Positions 37,624 through 48,819 of a stretch of DNA of 64,000 nt are shown piece after piece (the first letter of the stretch is position 1; each line of letters begins with the position of its first letter). Source of the stretch: Sanguibacter hominis ATCC BAA-789. GTDB lineage: Bacteria; Actinomycetota; Actinomycetes; Actinomycetales; Cellulomonadaceae. The stretch lies in contig NZ_JAAXOW010000002.1 of assembly GCF_012396185.1 (NCBI RefSeq), forward strand, positions 496,001 to 560,000, in the 5' to 3' direction. The position numbers and the translations under genes were made by a program. The notes beneath the pieces were generated by a model that saw only the letters and a program-made list of their open reading frames with translations, had not been told where the DNA came from and ran no database searches.

Positions 37624-38223
37624 TCAGCCTTCGCTCTGGATCCCGAGGCTCCGCACGACGCCGTCCCAACCTGCGGCGAGCTCGTCGACCAGATCGGCGA
37701 GGGACTCGGGGAACACCTCGACCTCCTGAGCGCGCAGCTCTGCGGTCGTGATCCAGCGTAGCTCGTCGAGCAGCTCACGCTCGGTGTCGGTCCAGCCCGC
37801 GTCCGACGGGTCGACACCCCGGCCTGGCACCCGCACGAGGAAGAAGACCTCCTGCTGCCGGCAGCTCTCGCGCAGGAAGTGGAAGAGCGCGTCGCGCTCG
37901 ATCACCGGTCCGACGAGGTCGCCGGGGGCGACCCGCATGCCGGTCTCTTCCCAGAGCTCACGCGCAGCTGCTTCGCGGGGCGTCTCGCCCTCGTCGATAC
38001 CGCCGCCGACCGTGAACCACCAGGACCTCTCGGGCTGGTCGAGGTCGTGGCCGCGGACGAGGAGCGCGCGCCCTTCGTCGTCGATCACGAGGACGCGCGC
38101 GGCAGACCGGGAGCGCACGCCGTCGGGGCCGACGGTCCAGTCGGCCCCGAGCGACGTCGCGCCGTCGTCGTGGCCGCCGTCGTTGTCGACGGCGGCCACG
38201 GTGACGTCAGGTTCCGAGGTCAC
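37624..38223 (-). CDS. Nudix hydrolase
   Basis: 199 residues. The Nudix box is complete at 74-96 (G74, E80, R88-E89, E92-E93, G95), with the invariant REL/EE-TG core. Enzymes of this family hydrolyse nucleoside diphosphates linked to another group; the substrate is unknown. Its ATG overlaps the pdxS stop (ATGA), so it is coupled to PLP synthesis. In the related mycobacterial locus a Nudix motif is, as I recall, fused to a membrane protein beside pimA; here the two parts are apart. Confidence 0.88.
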   Translation of the reverse strand: MTSEPDVTVAAVDNDGGHDDGATSLGADWTVGPDGVRSRSAARVLVIDDEGRALLVRGHDLDQPERSWWFTVGGGIDEGETPREAAARELWEETGMRVAPGDLVGPVIERDALFHFLRESCRQQEVFFLVRVPGRGVDPSDAGWTDTERELLDELRWITTAELRAQEVEVFPESLADLVDELAAGWDGVVRSLGIQSEG

Positions 38224-39137
38224 CAGCCGCGCTCGGCGAGGCGGTGCGGCACGGGGATGTCGTCGACGTTGATCCCGACCATGGCCTCGCCGAGGCCGCG
38301 CGACACCTGGGCGATGACGTCCGGGTCGTCGTAGAACGTCGTGGCCTTGACGATGGCCGCCGCGCGCTGCGCCGGGTTGCCGGACTTGAAGATGCCCGAG
38401 CCGACGAAGACGCCCTGGGCGCCGAGCTGCATCATCATCGCGGCGTCGGCCGGGGTCGCGATGCCGCCCGCAGTGAACAGGACGACGGGCAGCGCGCCTG
38501 CCTCCGCGACCTCCTTGACGAGCTCGTACGGGGCAGCGAGCTCCTTCGCCGCGACGAACAGCTCGTCCTCGGGAAGGCTCGACAGACGCTTGATCTCTGC
38601 ACGGATGGTCCGCATGTGCGTCGTCGCGTTGGAGACGTCGCCCGTGCCTGCCTCACCCTTCGAGCGGATCATCGCGGCGCCCTCGGTGATGCGCCGGAGC
38701 GCCTCGCCCAGGTTGGTCGCCCCACACACGAACGGCGCCGTGAACTGCCACTTGTCGATGTGGTTCGCGTAGTCGGCGGGGGTGAGCACCTCAGACTCGT
38801 CGATGTAGTCGACGCCGAGGGACTGCAGCACCTGAGCCTCGACAAAGTGCCCGATGCGCGCCTTCGCCATGACGGGGATCGACACCGACGAGATGATCGA
38901 GTCGATCATGTCGGGGTCGCTCATGCGGGACACGCCACCCTGCGCACGGATGTCCGCGGGGACGCGCTCGAGCGCCATGACGGCGACCGCGCCGGCGTCC
39001 TCGGCGATCTTCGCCTGCTCCGCCGTGACCACGTCCATGATGACGCCGCCCTTGAGCATCTCGGCCATGCCGCGCTTGACGCGCGCAGAACCGACCGACG
39101 GCGAAGCACCCGAGTCAGCAACCATTTCGCTGGGCAC
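38220..39137 (-). CDS. pdxS: Pyridoxal 5'-phosphate synthase lyase subunit PdxS
   Basis: 305 residues. TIM-barrel enzyme with the highly conserved [49 protein letters not shown] and [19 protein letters not shown] segments. It forms a dodecameric core that joins ribose 5-phosphate, glyceraldehyde 3-phosphate and ammonia from PdxT into PLP. Start choice: GTG at 39137 has GAGGTG just upstream; ATG at 39125 and ATG at 39149 are in frame. The Nudix gene follows with a 4-nt overlap. Confidence 0.95.
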   Translation of the reverse strand: MPSEMVADSGASPSVGSARVKRGMAEMLKGGVIMDVVTAEQAKIAEDAGAVAVMALERVPADIRAQGGVSRMSDPDMIDSIISSVSIPVMAKARIGHFVEAQVLQSLGVDYIDESEVLTPADYANHIDKWQFTAPFVCGATNLGEALRRITEGAAMIRSKGEAGTGDVSNATTHMRTIRAEIKRLSSLPEDELFVAAKELAAPYELVKEVAEAGALPVVLFTAGGIATPADAAMMMQLGAQGVFVGSGIFKSGNPAQRAAAIVKATTFYDDPDVIAQVSRGLGEAMVGINVDDIPVPHRLAERGW

Positions 39138-39193
39138 AGCACACCTCATCACATATCGACCTGAATCCGGCCCGGGTGGGCCAGCGCGTCATA

Positions 39194-39907
39194 CTACCGT
39201 CCGGCCGCGACCACACCGCGGCCCGGCCGCGGGAGTTCCGCCGGCCAGACGTCGTCGAACTCGACCATCTGCGGCATCGGCGCGCGTCCTGCGAGGTGCA
39301 GCACGCGGACGCCGCGCTTCGCTCGCATGCGCTGCGCCTGGGCGACCGCCTCGTTGTGGAATCGTCGCGCGAGCTGGACGCGGTACCAGGCGGCTGCGAG
39401 GTCGGTGAGGATCTCGCCGCCGTCGACCGTCGAGCGCAGCTCAGCGACCTCCTCGGCGTCCGCGAGGACGGCGCGCAGCGCAGCCGAGAGGTTCGACTCA
39501 GCGTGCGTCCGCACCTCGCCGAGGCCCTCGGCGAGGGCCTGGCCGATCACCCGGGGTGGTGCCGCGCCGTGCACGAGCTCCGCCTGGTTGCCGGGCCCGC
39601 TGGAAGGATTCTCGTCGACGAGCGAGGCGAGGTCGGGGACAGCGACGAGGAGCTCGCGGTCCCCCTGTGCGGCATCCGTCGCGATGACTGCGTCTGTGAG
39701 GACGAGCGCGCTCACAGGATCGATCGCGCCCGACGTCGCGAGAGCGTGCGCGGCACCGGCACGGCGCACGAGCTGCGCGTCGAGCGCGATGCGTGACGCG
39801 ACGACCTTGCGGTGCAGCCGGTCGAGCCGCGTCGCGGCCTGCCAGGCGACGACGACGCCCACCGCGAGCACGGCGACGAGGATGACGACGACCTCGGACC
39901 AGGTCAT
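39194..39907 (-). CDS. Single-helix membrane protein with helical bundle, LemA-like layout
   Basis: 237 residues. One N-terminal membrane helix (about 5-22), then long helices (ATRLDRLHRKVVASRIALDAQLVRRAGAAHALA; AAWYRVQLARRFHNEAVAQAQRMRAK) and a short C-terminal segment with PQMVEFDD. The build resembles LemA proteins, but the LemA end motif is not clear, so I leave the family open. The ATG overlaps the pimA stop (ATGA), tying it to phosphatidylinositol mannoside synthesis. Its position matches the membrane part of the mycobacterial protein next to pimA. Confidence 0.6.
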   Translation of the reverse strand: MTWSEVVVILVAVLAVGVVVAWQAATRLDRLHRKVVASRIALDAQLVRRAGAAHALATSGAIDPVSALVLTDAVIATDAAQGDRELLVAVPDLASLVDENPSSGPGNQAELVHGAAPPRVIGQALAEGLGEVRTHAESNLSAALRAVLADAEEVAELRSTVDGGEILTDLAAAWYRVQLARRFHNEAVAQAQRMRAKRGVRVLHLAGRAPMPQMVEFDDVWPAELPRPGRGVVAAGR

Positions 39908-41130
39908 GAGGTGACCTCCTTCGTGAGGCGTGCGGCCCGGCGTGAACGCGGGTCCTCGGTGACGCGGACGGTCGCCTCGGACGCGGCGAGCACCATCTCG
40001 TAGACCGTCAGCACCTCGCGGGTCACGACGGACCAGTCGTAGCGTCGCACCGCCTCGGACGCGACCGCGACGACCTCTCTGCGGCGCGCAGGGTCGCGCA
40101 GGACGTCGACGAGCACCTTCGCGAGATGGTCGCCGTCACCGTTGCGGAACAAGATGCCTGCCTCGCCCTCCTCGAGGACGCGGCGGAAGGCGCCGAGGTC
40201 GCTCGCGACGACGCACGTGCCTGCGCTCATCGCCTCGACGAGGACGATGCCGAAGCTCTCGCCGCCGGTCTGCGGCGCCACGTAGGCGTCGACGGAGGAG
40301 AGCAGGGCGGCCTTCTCCTCGTCGGAGATCCCGCCGAGGAACTCGACCGCGCTCGCGTGCTCGCCGAGCGCGGCGATCGCGTCGGCCTTGCCCTGGTCGC
40401 CACGCCCTGCGACGAGGAACCGCGCGCCGGGGATCTGCTCGAGAACAGCAGGGATCGCGGACGTGAGGACGGGCAGACCCTTGCGGGGCTCGTCGAGGCG
40501 ACCGAGGAAGGCGATCGTCGGGCGTTCGGGCGTCCCGGTCCAGCGCGGGTCCGGCTGGGCGTTCGCGAACGGCTCGACGTACACGCCGTTGGGGATGACG
40601 ACGGCGTCACCGCCGAGGTGCTCGGTCGACGTCCGGCGAGCGTCCTCCGAGACGGCGATGCGGGCGTCGATCTTCTCGAGTCCCGGCCGGACGAACGGGT
40701 AGGCGACCTGGAGGGCACGTGAGCGGGGCATCGACGTATGGAACGTCGCGACGATGGGCCCGGTCGCGATCCACAGGGCGAGCATGCTGAGCGAGGGGGT
40801 CACCGGCTCGTGGAGGTGCAGGATGTCGAAGTCACCCTGGACCAACCAGCGGCGCACCTTCGCGGCTGCGACGGGCCCGAAGGTCATGCGGGCGACGGAG
40901 CCGTTGTAACGCAGCGGGATCGCACCCCCGGCCGACGTCATGTAGGGCGCGAGCGGCGTGTCCTCGTCGGCAGCGACCAGGACGCCCACCTCGTGCCCCT
41001 GGGCGATGAGCGCCTCGGCGAGGTCGCGGATGTGGAACTGCACACCGCCCGGGGCCTCGAACGAGTACGGGCACACGATCCCGATCCGCAGCTTGCGGCC
41101 AGGCACGTCTGCCACGGGACTCTCGGTCAT
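39904..41130 (-). CDS. pimA: Phosphatidyl-myo-inositol mannosyltransferase, PimA-like
   Basis: 408 residues, GT-B fold, GT4 family. The N-terminal acceptor domain opens with RIGIVCPYSFEAPGGVQFH, as in PimA. The donor domain has IAFLGRLDEPRKGLPVL and the E-x7-E motif region GGESFGIVLVEAMSAG that binds GDP-mannose. It adds the first mannose to phosphatidylinositol on the inner face of the membrane. GCAGGAGG stands before the ATG at 41130, which overlaps the patA stop by 4 nt. The order pgsA-patA-pimA supports the call. Confidence 0.9.
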   Translation of the reverse strand: MTESPVADVPGRKLRIGIVCPYSFEAPGGVQFHIRDLAEALIAQGHEVGVLVAADEDTPLAPYMTSAGGAIPLRYNGSVARMTFGPVAAAKVRRWLVQGDFDILHLHEPVTPSLSMLALWIATGPIVATFHTSMPRSRALQVAYPFVRPGLEKIDARIAVSEDARRTSTEHLGGDAVVIPNGVYVEPFANAQPDPRWTGTPERPTIAFLGRLDEPRKGLPVLTSAIPAVLEQIPGARFLVAGRGDQGKADAIAALGEHASAVEFLGGISDEEKAALLSSVDAYVAPQTGGESFGIVLVEAMSAGTCVVASDLGAFRRVLEEGEAGILFRNGDGDHLAKVLVDVLRDPARRREVVAVASEAVRRYDWSVVTREVLTVYEMVLAASEATVRVTEDPRSRRAARLTKEVTS

Positions 41131-42119
41131 CGTTCCTCCTGCGTGTCGGCGGGTGTGCCGTCGATGGCGGCAGCCGCCTCGGTCGTGCGCGCGTAGCGCT
41201 CGGGGTCGAGGTCCTCGACGAAGACGCGCTGCAGCATGTGCCACTGCTCGGGTCGTTCGGCGATCGCCTCCGAGACGGCGTCGACCCAACCCTGGGTCAT
41301 CGCGAGCGTCTGGTCGCGACGCGGCAGGTCCGGGGCCACCTCGACGGCAGGGTGGAACCGGATCACCAGGCCCCACGGGGTGCCCGCGCGGCGACGCCGC
41401 TCCCCCGTGAGCCGCTCGTGCCACATCGAGATCGGCAGGAGCGGCGCACCCGTAGCGACGGCGAGGGCGGCAGGTCCCGCGGCGACGCGCGCGCGCCGGC
41501 CGAACATGTCCACCTCGAGGCCGCGGGCCGTCAGGTCGCGGTCGGCGAGCAGCGGCACGAGCGACCCGCCAGCCTTTGTCGCGCGCAGCAGCCGGGTGAA
41601 CACGCCGTCGTCGCCGAGCGTGTGGATCGTCATGCCGAGGCTCTCGCGGAACTCGAGGAACTCCTCGTAGAGACGAGGCGGCTCGAGGCGCTCCGCGACG
41701 GTGACGACGGGCATGATGTGCGATCCCGAGTACGCGCCCGCGAGGTCCCAGTTGCCCATGTGCGTGAGCGCCGCGACGACAGAGCGCCCCTCCGCGCGCG
41801 GGGTGAACACGTGCTCCTCGCCGACGAGCCGCACGCGGGCCACGAGCTGCTCAGGCGTCATGGACCGGAGGGTGAACACCTCTGCGTAGTAGCGCATGTA
41901 GGCGCGCATCCCGGCCCGGGCGAGGCGTCGCACCTCTCGGGGGGACGCCTCCGGGCGCACGCGCGCATAGTTGGCCTCCAGCCGGCGCACACCTGACCCG
42001 CGCAGCGCCCAGACGACGACGCCCGCGACGTCGAACGCGCCACGCACGAGAGCCCCTGGCAGGTGACCGAGGACGTCCCATGCGAGCTGGAACGCCCGAC
42101 CGGCGTCGAAGACCTTCAC
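41127..42119 (-). CDS. patA: Phosphatidylinositol mannoside acyltransferase, PatA-like
   Basis: 330 residues. Member of the LpxL/HtrB-type acyltransferase family with the H-x4-D catalytic pair at His120 and Asp125 (LTHMGNWD). It would put an acyl chain on the mannose of PIM1/PIM2. Basic and hydrophobic N-terminus suits membrane association. The GTG at 42119 overlaps the pgsA stop (GTGA); further upstream the frame is a shadow of pgsA. The pimA gene follows with a 4-nt overlap. Confidence 0.88.
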   Translation of the reverse strand: MKVFDAGRAFQLAWDVLGHLPGALVRGAFDVAGVVVWALRGSGVRRLEANYARVRPEASPREVRRLARAGMRAYMRYYAEVFTLRSMTPEQLVARVRLVGEEHVFTPRAEGRSVVAALTHMGNWDLAGAYSGSHIMPVVTVAERLEPPRLYEEFLEFRESLGMTIHTLGDDGVFTRLLRATKAGGSLVPLLADRDLTARGLEVDMFGRRARVAAGPAALAVATGAPLLPISMWHERLTGERRRRAGTPWGLVIRFHPAVEVAPDLPRRDQTLAMTQGWVDAVSEAIAERPEQWHMLQRVFVEDLDPERYARTTEAAAAIDGTPADTQEER

Positions 42120-42766
42120 CGGCCCGCCTCGGAGCCGCTCGTGGGAGCGCCGGGGAGGCTGCCCGCGCCTGCACGCACCTGACCGTGGACGTGCGCCATA
42201 CGCTGCACGATCGTCACGGCTGCGGCGACGGCGAGCACCGCGAGCGCGACGACGAGGACGACGCGCGGCGCACCGTAGCCGACGGCGAGCGTCGCGACGA
42301 GCGCGAGTGCGATGCGGTCGGCGCGCTCGGCGATGCCGACCGCGGCCGTCATGCCGAGCCCCTCGGCGCGTGCGCGGGCGTACGGCACGACGGCGCCGAG
42401 CGCGAGGCACGCGAGGGCCACGAGGACGCCCGCGCGGTCGTCCTGGTCGAGGAAGAACAGGAGCAGGCCCGCGAAGATCGCCGCGTCGGCGAGCCGGTCG
42501 AGCGTCGAGTCGAGGAAGGCGCCCCAGGGCCCGGCGCGGCCGGACTCGCGGGCCATGATCCCGTCGAGAGCGTCGGTGAACACGATGACCGCGATCGTCC
42601 AGGTGCCCGCGACGAGGTGGCCGGTCGGGAAGAGCCACAGCGCGGCGACGACGACACCGAGGGTGCCCGCGATCGTCACCATGTCCGGCGTCACGCCGAT
42701 CCGCAGGAGCAACCGCGCGAGCGGTCCCAGCACCTTGGTCACTCCGGATCGCAGGTGGTCGAGCAC
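42116..42766 (-). CDS. pgsA: Phosphatidylinositol phosphate synthase (CDP-alcohol phosphatidyltransferase)
   Basis: 216 residues with about six membrane helices. The CDP-alcohol motif is complete: D65-x2-D68-G69-x2-A72-R73-x8-G82-x3-D86-x3-D90. With patA and pimA directly behind it, it most likely joins CDP-diacylglycerol to inositol 3-phosphate to give phosphatidylinositol phosphate, as the mycobacterial enzyme at the same position does. GTG start with AGGAAGG 6 nt upstream. Confidence 0.9.
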   Translation of the reverse strand: MLDHLRSGVTKVLGPLARLLLRIGVTPDMVTIAGTLGVVVAALWLFPTGHLVAGTWTIAVIVFTDALDGIMARESGRAGPWGAFLDSTLDRLADAAIFAGLLLFFLDQDDRAGVLVALACLALGAVVPYARARAEGLGMTAAVGIAERADRIALALVATLAVGYGAPRVVLVVALAVLAVAAAVTIVQRMAHVHGQVRAGAGSLPGAPTSGSEAGR

Positions 42767-42844
42767 GGTGGTCCTTCCTCTCGGGGCTCCAGGCCCCTGG
42801 TGTCGTCCCGTCCGGGACGCGGCGACGCGCGGCGTCGCCGTGGG

Positions 42845-43423
42845 TCAGTCTGCCTCGCGCGCCCACTGCGCAGCGAGACGCGCGCGCGTGTCGGCGAGCA
42901 GCTCGGGCAGCGCCTTGGTCCTGCCGACGACCGGCAGGAAGTTCATGTCGCCCGACCAACGCGGCACGACGTGCTGGTGCAGGTGCGCGGCGATGCCCGC
43001 GCCGGCGACCTCGCCCTGGTTCATGCCCAGGTTGAAGCCCTGCGCACCCGAGGCCTCCCGCAGCACGGTCATGGCCCTCTTGGTGAGGGCCGCGACCTCG
43101 GCCGTCTCGGCGTCGTCAAGCTCCGTGTAGTCGCTGACGTGACGGTAGGGGCACACGAGGAGGTGGCCACCGTTGTACGGGAAGAGGTTCATGACGACGA
43201 ACGCGGACTCGCCGCGCGCGACGATCAGCCCGTCCTCGTCCGAACGACCCGGGGCGAGGCAGAACGGGCAGCTGCCCGACGTCGAGTCGGCCGGCTTGCC
43301 CTCGCCCTGGATGTACACCATCCGGTGCGGCGTCCACAGCCGGCCGAAGCCGTCGGGAGTGCCGGGGAGGTCGCTCGCGGCGTCGGACGCCTGAGCGCCC
43401 GACGCCGCCGTCGCGTCCGTCAT
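42845..43423 (-). CDS. HIT domain protein
   Basis: 192 residues. The histidine triad is intact (H147-L-H149-Q-H151-VV), and a CPFC pair (52-55) with downstream histidines probably holds zinc. HIT proteins are nucleotide hydrolases or transferases; actinobacterial members next to thrS have been likened to Ap4A phosphorylase, which is not proven here. ATG at 43423 is chosen; a GTG two codons earlier is possible. thrS ends 13 nt upstream. Confidence 0.88.
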   Translation of the reverse strand: MTDATAASGAQASDAASDLPGTPDGFGRLWTPHRMVYIQGEGKPADSTSGSCPFCLAPGRSDEDGLIVARGESAFVVMNLFPYNGGHLLVCPYRHVSDYTELDDAETAEVAALTKRAMTVLREASGAQGFNLGMNQGEVAGAGIAAHLHQHVVPRWSGDMNFLPVVGRTKALPELLADTRARLAAQWAREAD

Positions 43424-43436
43424 GTCCACGACGTGC

Positions 43437-45452
<2,016 letters not shown>

Positions 45453-45553
45453 AGGGTTCTCCTCGGGTGCGGGCGCGCTGCGGGGCGCGGTGCTGGATCG
45501 GCGGTGATCGCTCACCGGTGTGCGTGCGCGCGTCGCGAGACGCGCACCCCTAG

Positions 45554-45559
45554 ATGCTA
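45554..45559 (-). promoter_or_regulatory. -10 box of thrS overlapping the hrpB stop
   Basis: TAGCAT on the minus strand; its first three bases are the hrpB TAG stop. It would give a thrS leader of about 95 nt containing a GC-rich hairpin around 45521-45548. Confidence 0.4.
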
Positions 45560-48127
45560 CCGACCTGAGGGTCGGGTGCGGCGCACGCCGGTCGACGGCA
45601 CGGCGGTCCACGGGTCCTCGGGCCAGTCGTGCTTCGGGTAGCGGCCGCGCATGTCGGCGCGCACGCCGCGGTACGGACCGTCCCAGAAGGACCGCAGGTC
45701 CGCGGTGACGGCGACGGGCCGACGCGCCGGCGAGAGCAGGTGCAGCAGGAGCGGGACCCGGCCGTCGGCGAGGCGCGGCGTCTCGCTCCAGCCGAAGACC
45801 TCCTGGACCTTGACGGCGAGGACCGGCTGCTGCGACGCGGAGTCGCCGCTCGCGACGTCGACGACCGCGTAGTCGACGCTCGCCTTCGAACCCGAGGGCA
45901 GCTCGATCCGCTCGGGCGCGAGCTCGTCGAGCCGTCCGGCCTGCGGCCACGGCAGGAGGGTGCGCAGCCCGCCGAGCACGTCGACGTGCTGCAGGTCGCC
46001 CGCCGTGCGGACACGTGCGAGCGACGGTCCGAGCCACGCGTCGAGCGAGTCGAGGAGCGCTGCGTCGGCGACGTCGGGCCACGGCGCGCCGAGAGCGCCG
46101 TGCAGCACCGCGAGCCGCGCACGCAGCGAGCGCGCGGCGACGCTCCACGGCAGGACGTCGAGGCCGTCACGTGCGATCGCGTCCCGCACGACGGCGGCGA
46201 CCTGCTCGGGGGACGGCGTCCAGGCCTCGCTCGTCAGCTCGATCGCGCCGAGGGACGTCGTGCGGCGCGCGACGACGCGGCCGTCCTTCCACACGACGGT
46301 CGCGTCGTCCGTGAGTGCGGCCCCGGCTGCGGCGAGCGCGAGGTCCTCGTCGAGCGGTGCGGCACCGCGCACGTACGCGTCGCGACGCCCGGGGGCGCGG
46401 TCCGCGTCTGCGACGGCGAGCCACTCGTACGCGGCGAGACCAGAGCCGTCGGGCAGCGCCGCGCCCGTGCCGCCGACCATGAGGTACGTCCCGCCGGTCC
46501 GGCGACGTCGGGCGACGCGCTCGGGGTGCGCGAGCGCGACGACGAGACCGGTCGCGAGGTCGCCGGTCAGGCGCTCGGACCCGCCGCCCTCGCCTCTCCC
46601 CCGCGCTGCCCGGCCGTGCTCCTCGAGCCGCCGCACAGAGGCACGCCACTCGTGCGCGCCGGGGCCGCCTCGGCGGACGTCGCGCAGTGCGGCGACGAGG
46701 TCGGCGTCACCACGGCGGACGTCCTGGTCGAGCAGCGCCACCACCTCGGCCGCTCGTCTCGGCCCGACGACGTCGCTCGCGTCGAGCAGGGCGCGCGCGA
46801 GCCGCGGGTCCGTCGGAACCGACGCGACGCGCCGTCCACGCTCGGTGACACGCCCGGCGTCGTCGAGCGCGCCGAGCATCGTCAACGTCTCGCGGGCCAC
46901 GGCTGCGGCCGCCTCGGGTGGCGGGTCGAGCAGCGCGAGCGACGTGAGCTCGCTCCCCCAGCACGCCGTCTCGAGGAGGAACGACGTGAGGTCCGCCGTG
47001 AGGATCTCAGGCGTCGGGTGCTCCGGCAGACGGGCATGGTCCTCGGGCGACCAGCAGCGATACACCGCGCCGGGCGCCTCGCGGCCGGCGCGGCCCGCGC
47101 GCTGCTCGGCGGCGGAGCGGCTCACCGAGACGGTGACGAGTCCGGCGAGCCCGCGCCGCAGGTCGGTACGCGGCTCCCGCGACAGGCCCGCATCGACGAC
47201 GACACGCACGCCCGGTACGGTCAACGACGACTCGGCGACAGCCGTCGACACGACGACGCGGCGACGGCCGCCCGGCATGAGCGCGGCGTCCTGCCGCTCG
47301 GCCGGCAGCCGGCCGTGCAGTGGCAGGACGGCGGCGTCGAGCCCCGCGCTCGTGAGACGTCGCACGACCTGGTCGATCTCGCGCACCCCTGGCACGAACA
47401 CGAGCACGTCACCCTCGCGCTCCGCCGCGGCCTGGGCGACGGTCGCGGCGACGTGGTCGAGGAACGCCGGGGTCACACCGCGGTCGTCCATCCTCCTCGC
47501 GCGGGCCGGGAGCGGGCGCCACACGACGTCGACCGGGTGCAGCGCGGCCTCCGCCGACACGACCGCGGCGGGTGCGGCGTCGTCCCCGAGCAGCGCGGCG
47601 GTGCGGCCTGCCTCGACAGTCGCGGACATCGCGACGACGGCAAGGTCCGGGCGCAGCGCGGCGCGCACGTCGACGAGCATGGCGAGGACCAGGTCGGAGT
47701 CGAGGTGGCGTTCGTGGACCTCGTCGAGCACGACGGCGGACACGCCCGCCAGCTCCGGGTCGCGCTGCAGCCGCCGCAGCAGCACGCCCGTCGTCACCAC
47801 CTCGACGCACGTCGCCCTCGACGTCCGGGAGTCACCACGGACGGAGTATCCGACCGTCTGCCCCACCTCCTCCCCGAGGAGCCACGCGAGCCGGCGGGCG
47901 GCCGCACGCGCTGCGACCCGACGCGGCTGCGTCACGACCACCCGGCCGCCGACCTCGTGCACGACCGCGGGCGGGACGAGCGTCGTCTTGCCCGTCCCCG
48001 GCGGCGCCTGGACCACGGCGACCCCTCGTGCGCGCAGCGCCTCGCGGAGCGCGGGCAGCACCACGGCCGCTGGCAGGTCGCCCGGGTTCGCGAGAAGGCG
48101 CGCGATCGCGTCGGGTGCAGGCTCCAT
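45557..48127 (-). CDS. hrpB: ATP-dependent helicase HrpB
   Basis: 856 residues. DEAH/RHA-type helicase with Walker A PPGTGKTT (42-49), DEVH box (135-138), SAT motif, the [15 protein letters not shown] motif VI, and the HrpB-specific C-terminal domain ([13 protein letters not shown] and [36 protein letters not shown]). HrpB helicases are widespread but their substrate is uncertain. ATG at 48127 is chosen; GAGAAT stands 6 nt before it, so the mRNA may be leaderless. Divergent from the ECF sigma factor gene. Confidence 0.92.
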   Translation of the reverse strand: MEPAPDAIARLLANPGDLPAAVVLPALREALRARGVAVVQAPPGTGKTTLVPPAVVHEVGGRVVVTQPRRVAARAAARRLAWLLGEEVGQTVGYSVRGDSRTSRATCVEVVTTGVLLRRLQRDPELAGVSAVVLDEVHERHLDSDLVLAMLVDVRAALRPDLAVVAMSATVEAGRTAALLGDDAAPAAVVSAEAALHPVDVVWRPLPARARRMDDRGVTPAFLDHVAATVAQAAAEREGDVLVFVPGVREIDQVVRRLTSAGLDAAVLPLHGRLPAERQDAALMPGGRRRVVVSTAVAESSLTVPGVRVVVDAGLSREPRTDLRRGLAGLVTVSVSRSAAEQRAGRAGREAPGAVYRCWSPEDHARLPEHPTPEILTADLTSFLLETACWGSELTSLALLDPPPEAAAAVARETLTMLGALDDAGRVTERGRRVASVPTDPRLARALLDASDVVGPRRAAEVVALLDQDVRRGDADLVAALRDVRRGGPGAHEWRASVRRLEEHGRAARGRGEGGGSERLTGDLATGLVVALAHPERVARRRRTGGTYLMVGGTGAALPDGSGLAAYEWLAVADADRAPGRRDAYVRGAAPLDEDLALAAAGAALTDDATVVWKDGRVVARRTTSLGAIELTSEAWTPSPEQVAAVVRDAIARDGLDVLPWSVAARSLRARLAVLHGALGAPWPDVADAALLDSLDAWLGPSLARVRTAGDLQHVDVLGGLRTLLPWPQAGRLDELAPERIELPSGSKASVDYAVVDVASGDSASQQPVLAVKVQEVFGWSETPRLADGRVPLLLHLLSPARRPVAVTADLRSFWDGPYRGVRADMRGRYPKHDWPEDPWTAVPSTGVRRTRPSGR

Positions 48128-48207
48128 CCGGCTATTCTCGCCGGACCGCGCGCGACCTTCCGACGAGGTCCTCGGTAAGGACTGCGCGAAGCCGGACACT
48201 TCTCGGT

Positions 48208-48819
48208 ATGAGCACTCCCCCGACCGGGCCGACGCCGGGCGAACGCTTCGCCCACCTGTGGGCGACGTGCGCGCCGCGGGTCCAGGCGTACGCGATGCGG
48301 CACGTCGACCCTGACACGGCTCAGGAGGTGGTCTCCGAGACGTTCCTCGTCGCATGGCGACGCCTGGAGCACGTGCCCGGCGAGCCGATGCCGTGGCTGA
48401 TCGTCGTCGCGCGCAACACGATCGCGAACGCGCGGCGGTCCGAGCGTCGCGTGCGCGCGCTCGACGTCGAGCTCGCGCGGCTCGCGGCCGTCGCACGGCC
48501 GACGACGTCGGGCGCCGACGACATCGCCCTCGACCGGGACACGATGCTGCGCGGGCTCGCAGCCCTGAGCGAGGACCAGCGCGAGGCGCTGCTCCTCGTC
48601 GCATGGGACGGGCTCTCCCCCGGCCAGGCAGCCGCCGTCCTCGGCGTGTCGACCGCGAGCTTCCACGTGCGCCTGCACCGGGCCCGACGGCGGCTGCAGG
48701 CGCTCGTGGACGGCCCCGCGCCGTCGGCCGCGTCGTCGCCGGCCCCCGGCTCCCGTCCCCGCGTCCCTGAGGTGCGCGGCGGACCCGCAGGCCCGAGCAG
48801 CACCAGGAGGTCCTCATGA
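48208..48819 (+). CDS. ECF-type RNA polymerase sigma factor
   Basis: 203 residues. Region 2 lies at about 22-80 (VQAYAMRHVDPDTAQEVVSETFLVAWRRLEHVP with PMPWLIVVARNTIANARRS) and region 4 at about 115-170 (LSEDQREALLLVAWDGLSPGQAAAVLGVSTASFHVRLHRARRRL). Regions 1 and 3 are absent, as in the extracytoplasmic-function group. A Pro/Ser/Arg-rich tail follows. The stop overlaps the ATG of a membrane protein (ATGA), the usual setting for a sigma/anti-sigma pair. The 80-nt gap to hrpB holds a GTCCT-N5-AGGAC inverted repeat (48168-48182), but I see no clear ECF autoregulatory promoter. Confidence 0.88.
   Translation: MSTPPTGPTPGERFAHLWATCAPRVQAYAMRHVDPDTAQEVVSETFLVAWRRLEHVPGEPMPWLIVVARNTIANARRSERRVRALDVELARLAAVARPTTSGADDIALDRDTMLRGLAALSEDQREALLLVAWDGLSPGQAAAVLGVSTASFHVRLHRARRRLQALVDGPAPSAASSPAPGSRPRVPEVRGGPAGPSSTRRSS

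Noticed and set aside
39194-39907. Firm LemA assignment
   Set aside because: Topology fits, but the conserved LemA C-terminal motif is not clear, so only a layout comparison is kept.
45557-46148. N-terminal extension of thrS into hrpB
   Set aside because: The thrS GTG at 45452 has a perfect ribosome site and the normal TGS start.
48128-48207. ECF autoregulatory promoter upstream of the sigma factor gene
   Set aside because: No GGAAC-type -35 with a CGTC-type -10 at proper spacing; only a short GTCCT/AGGAC inverted repeat is seen.
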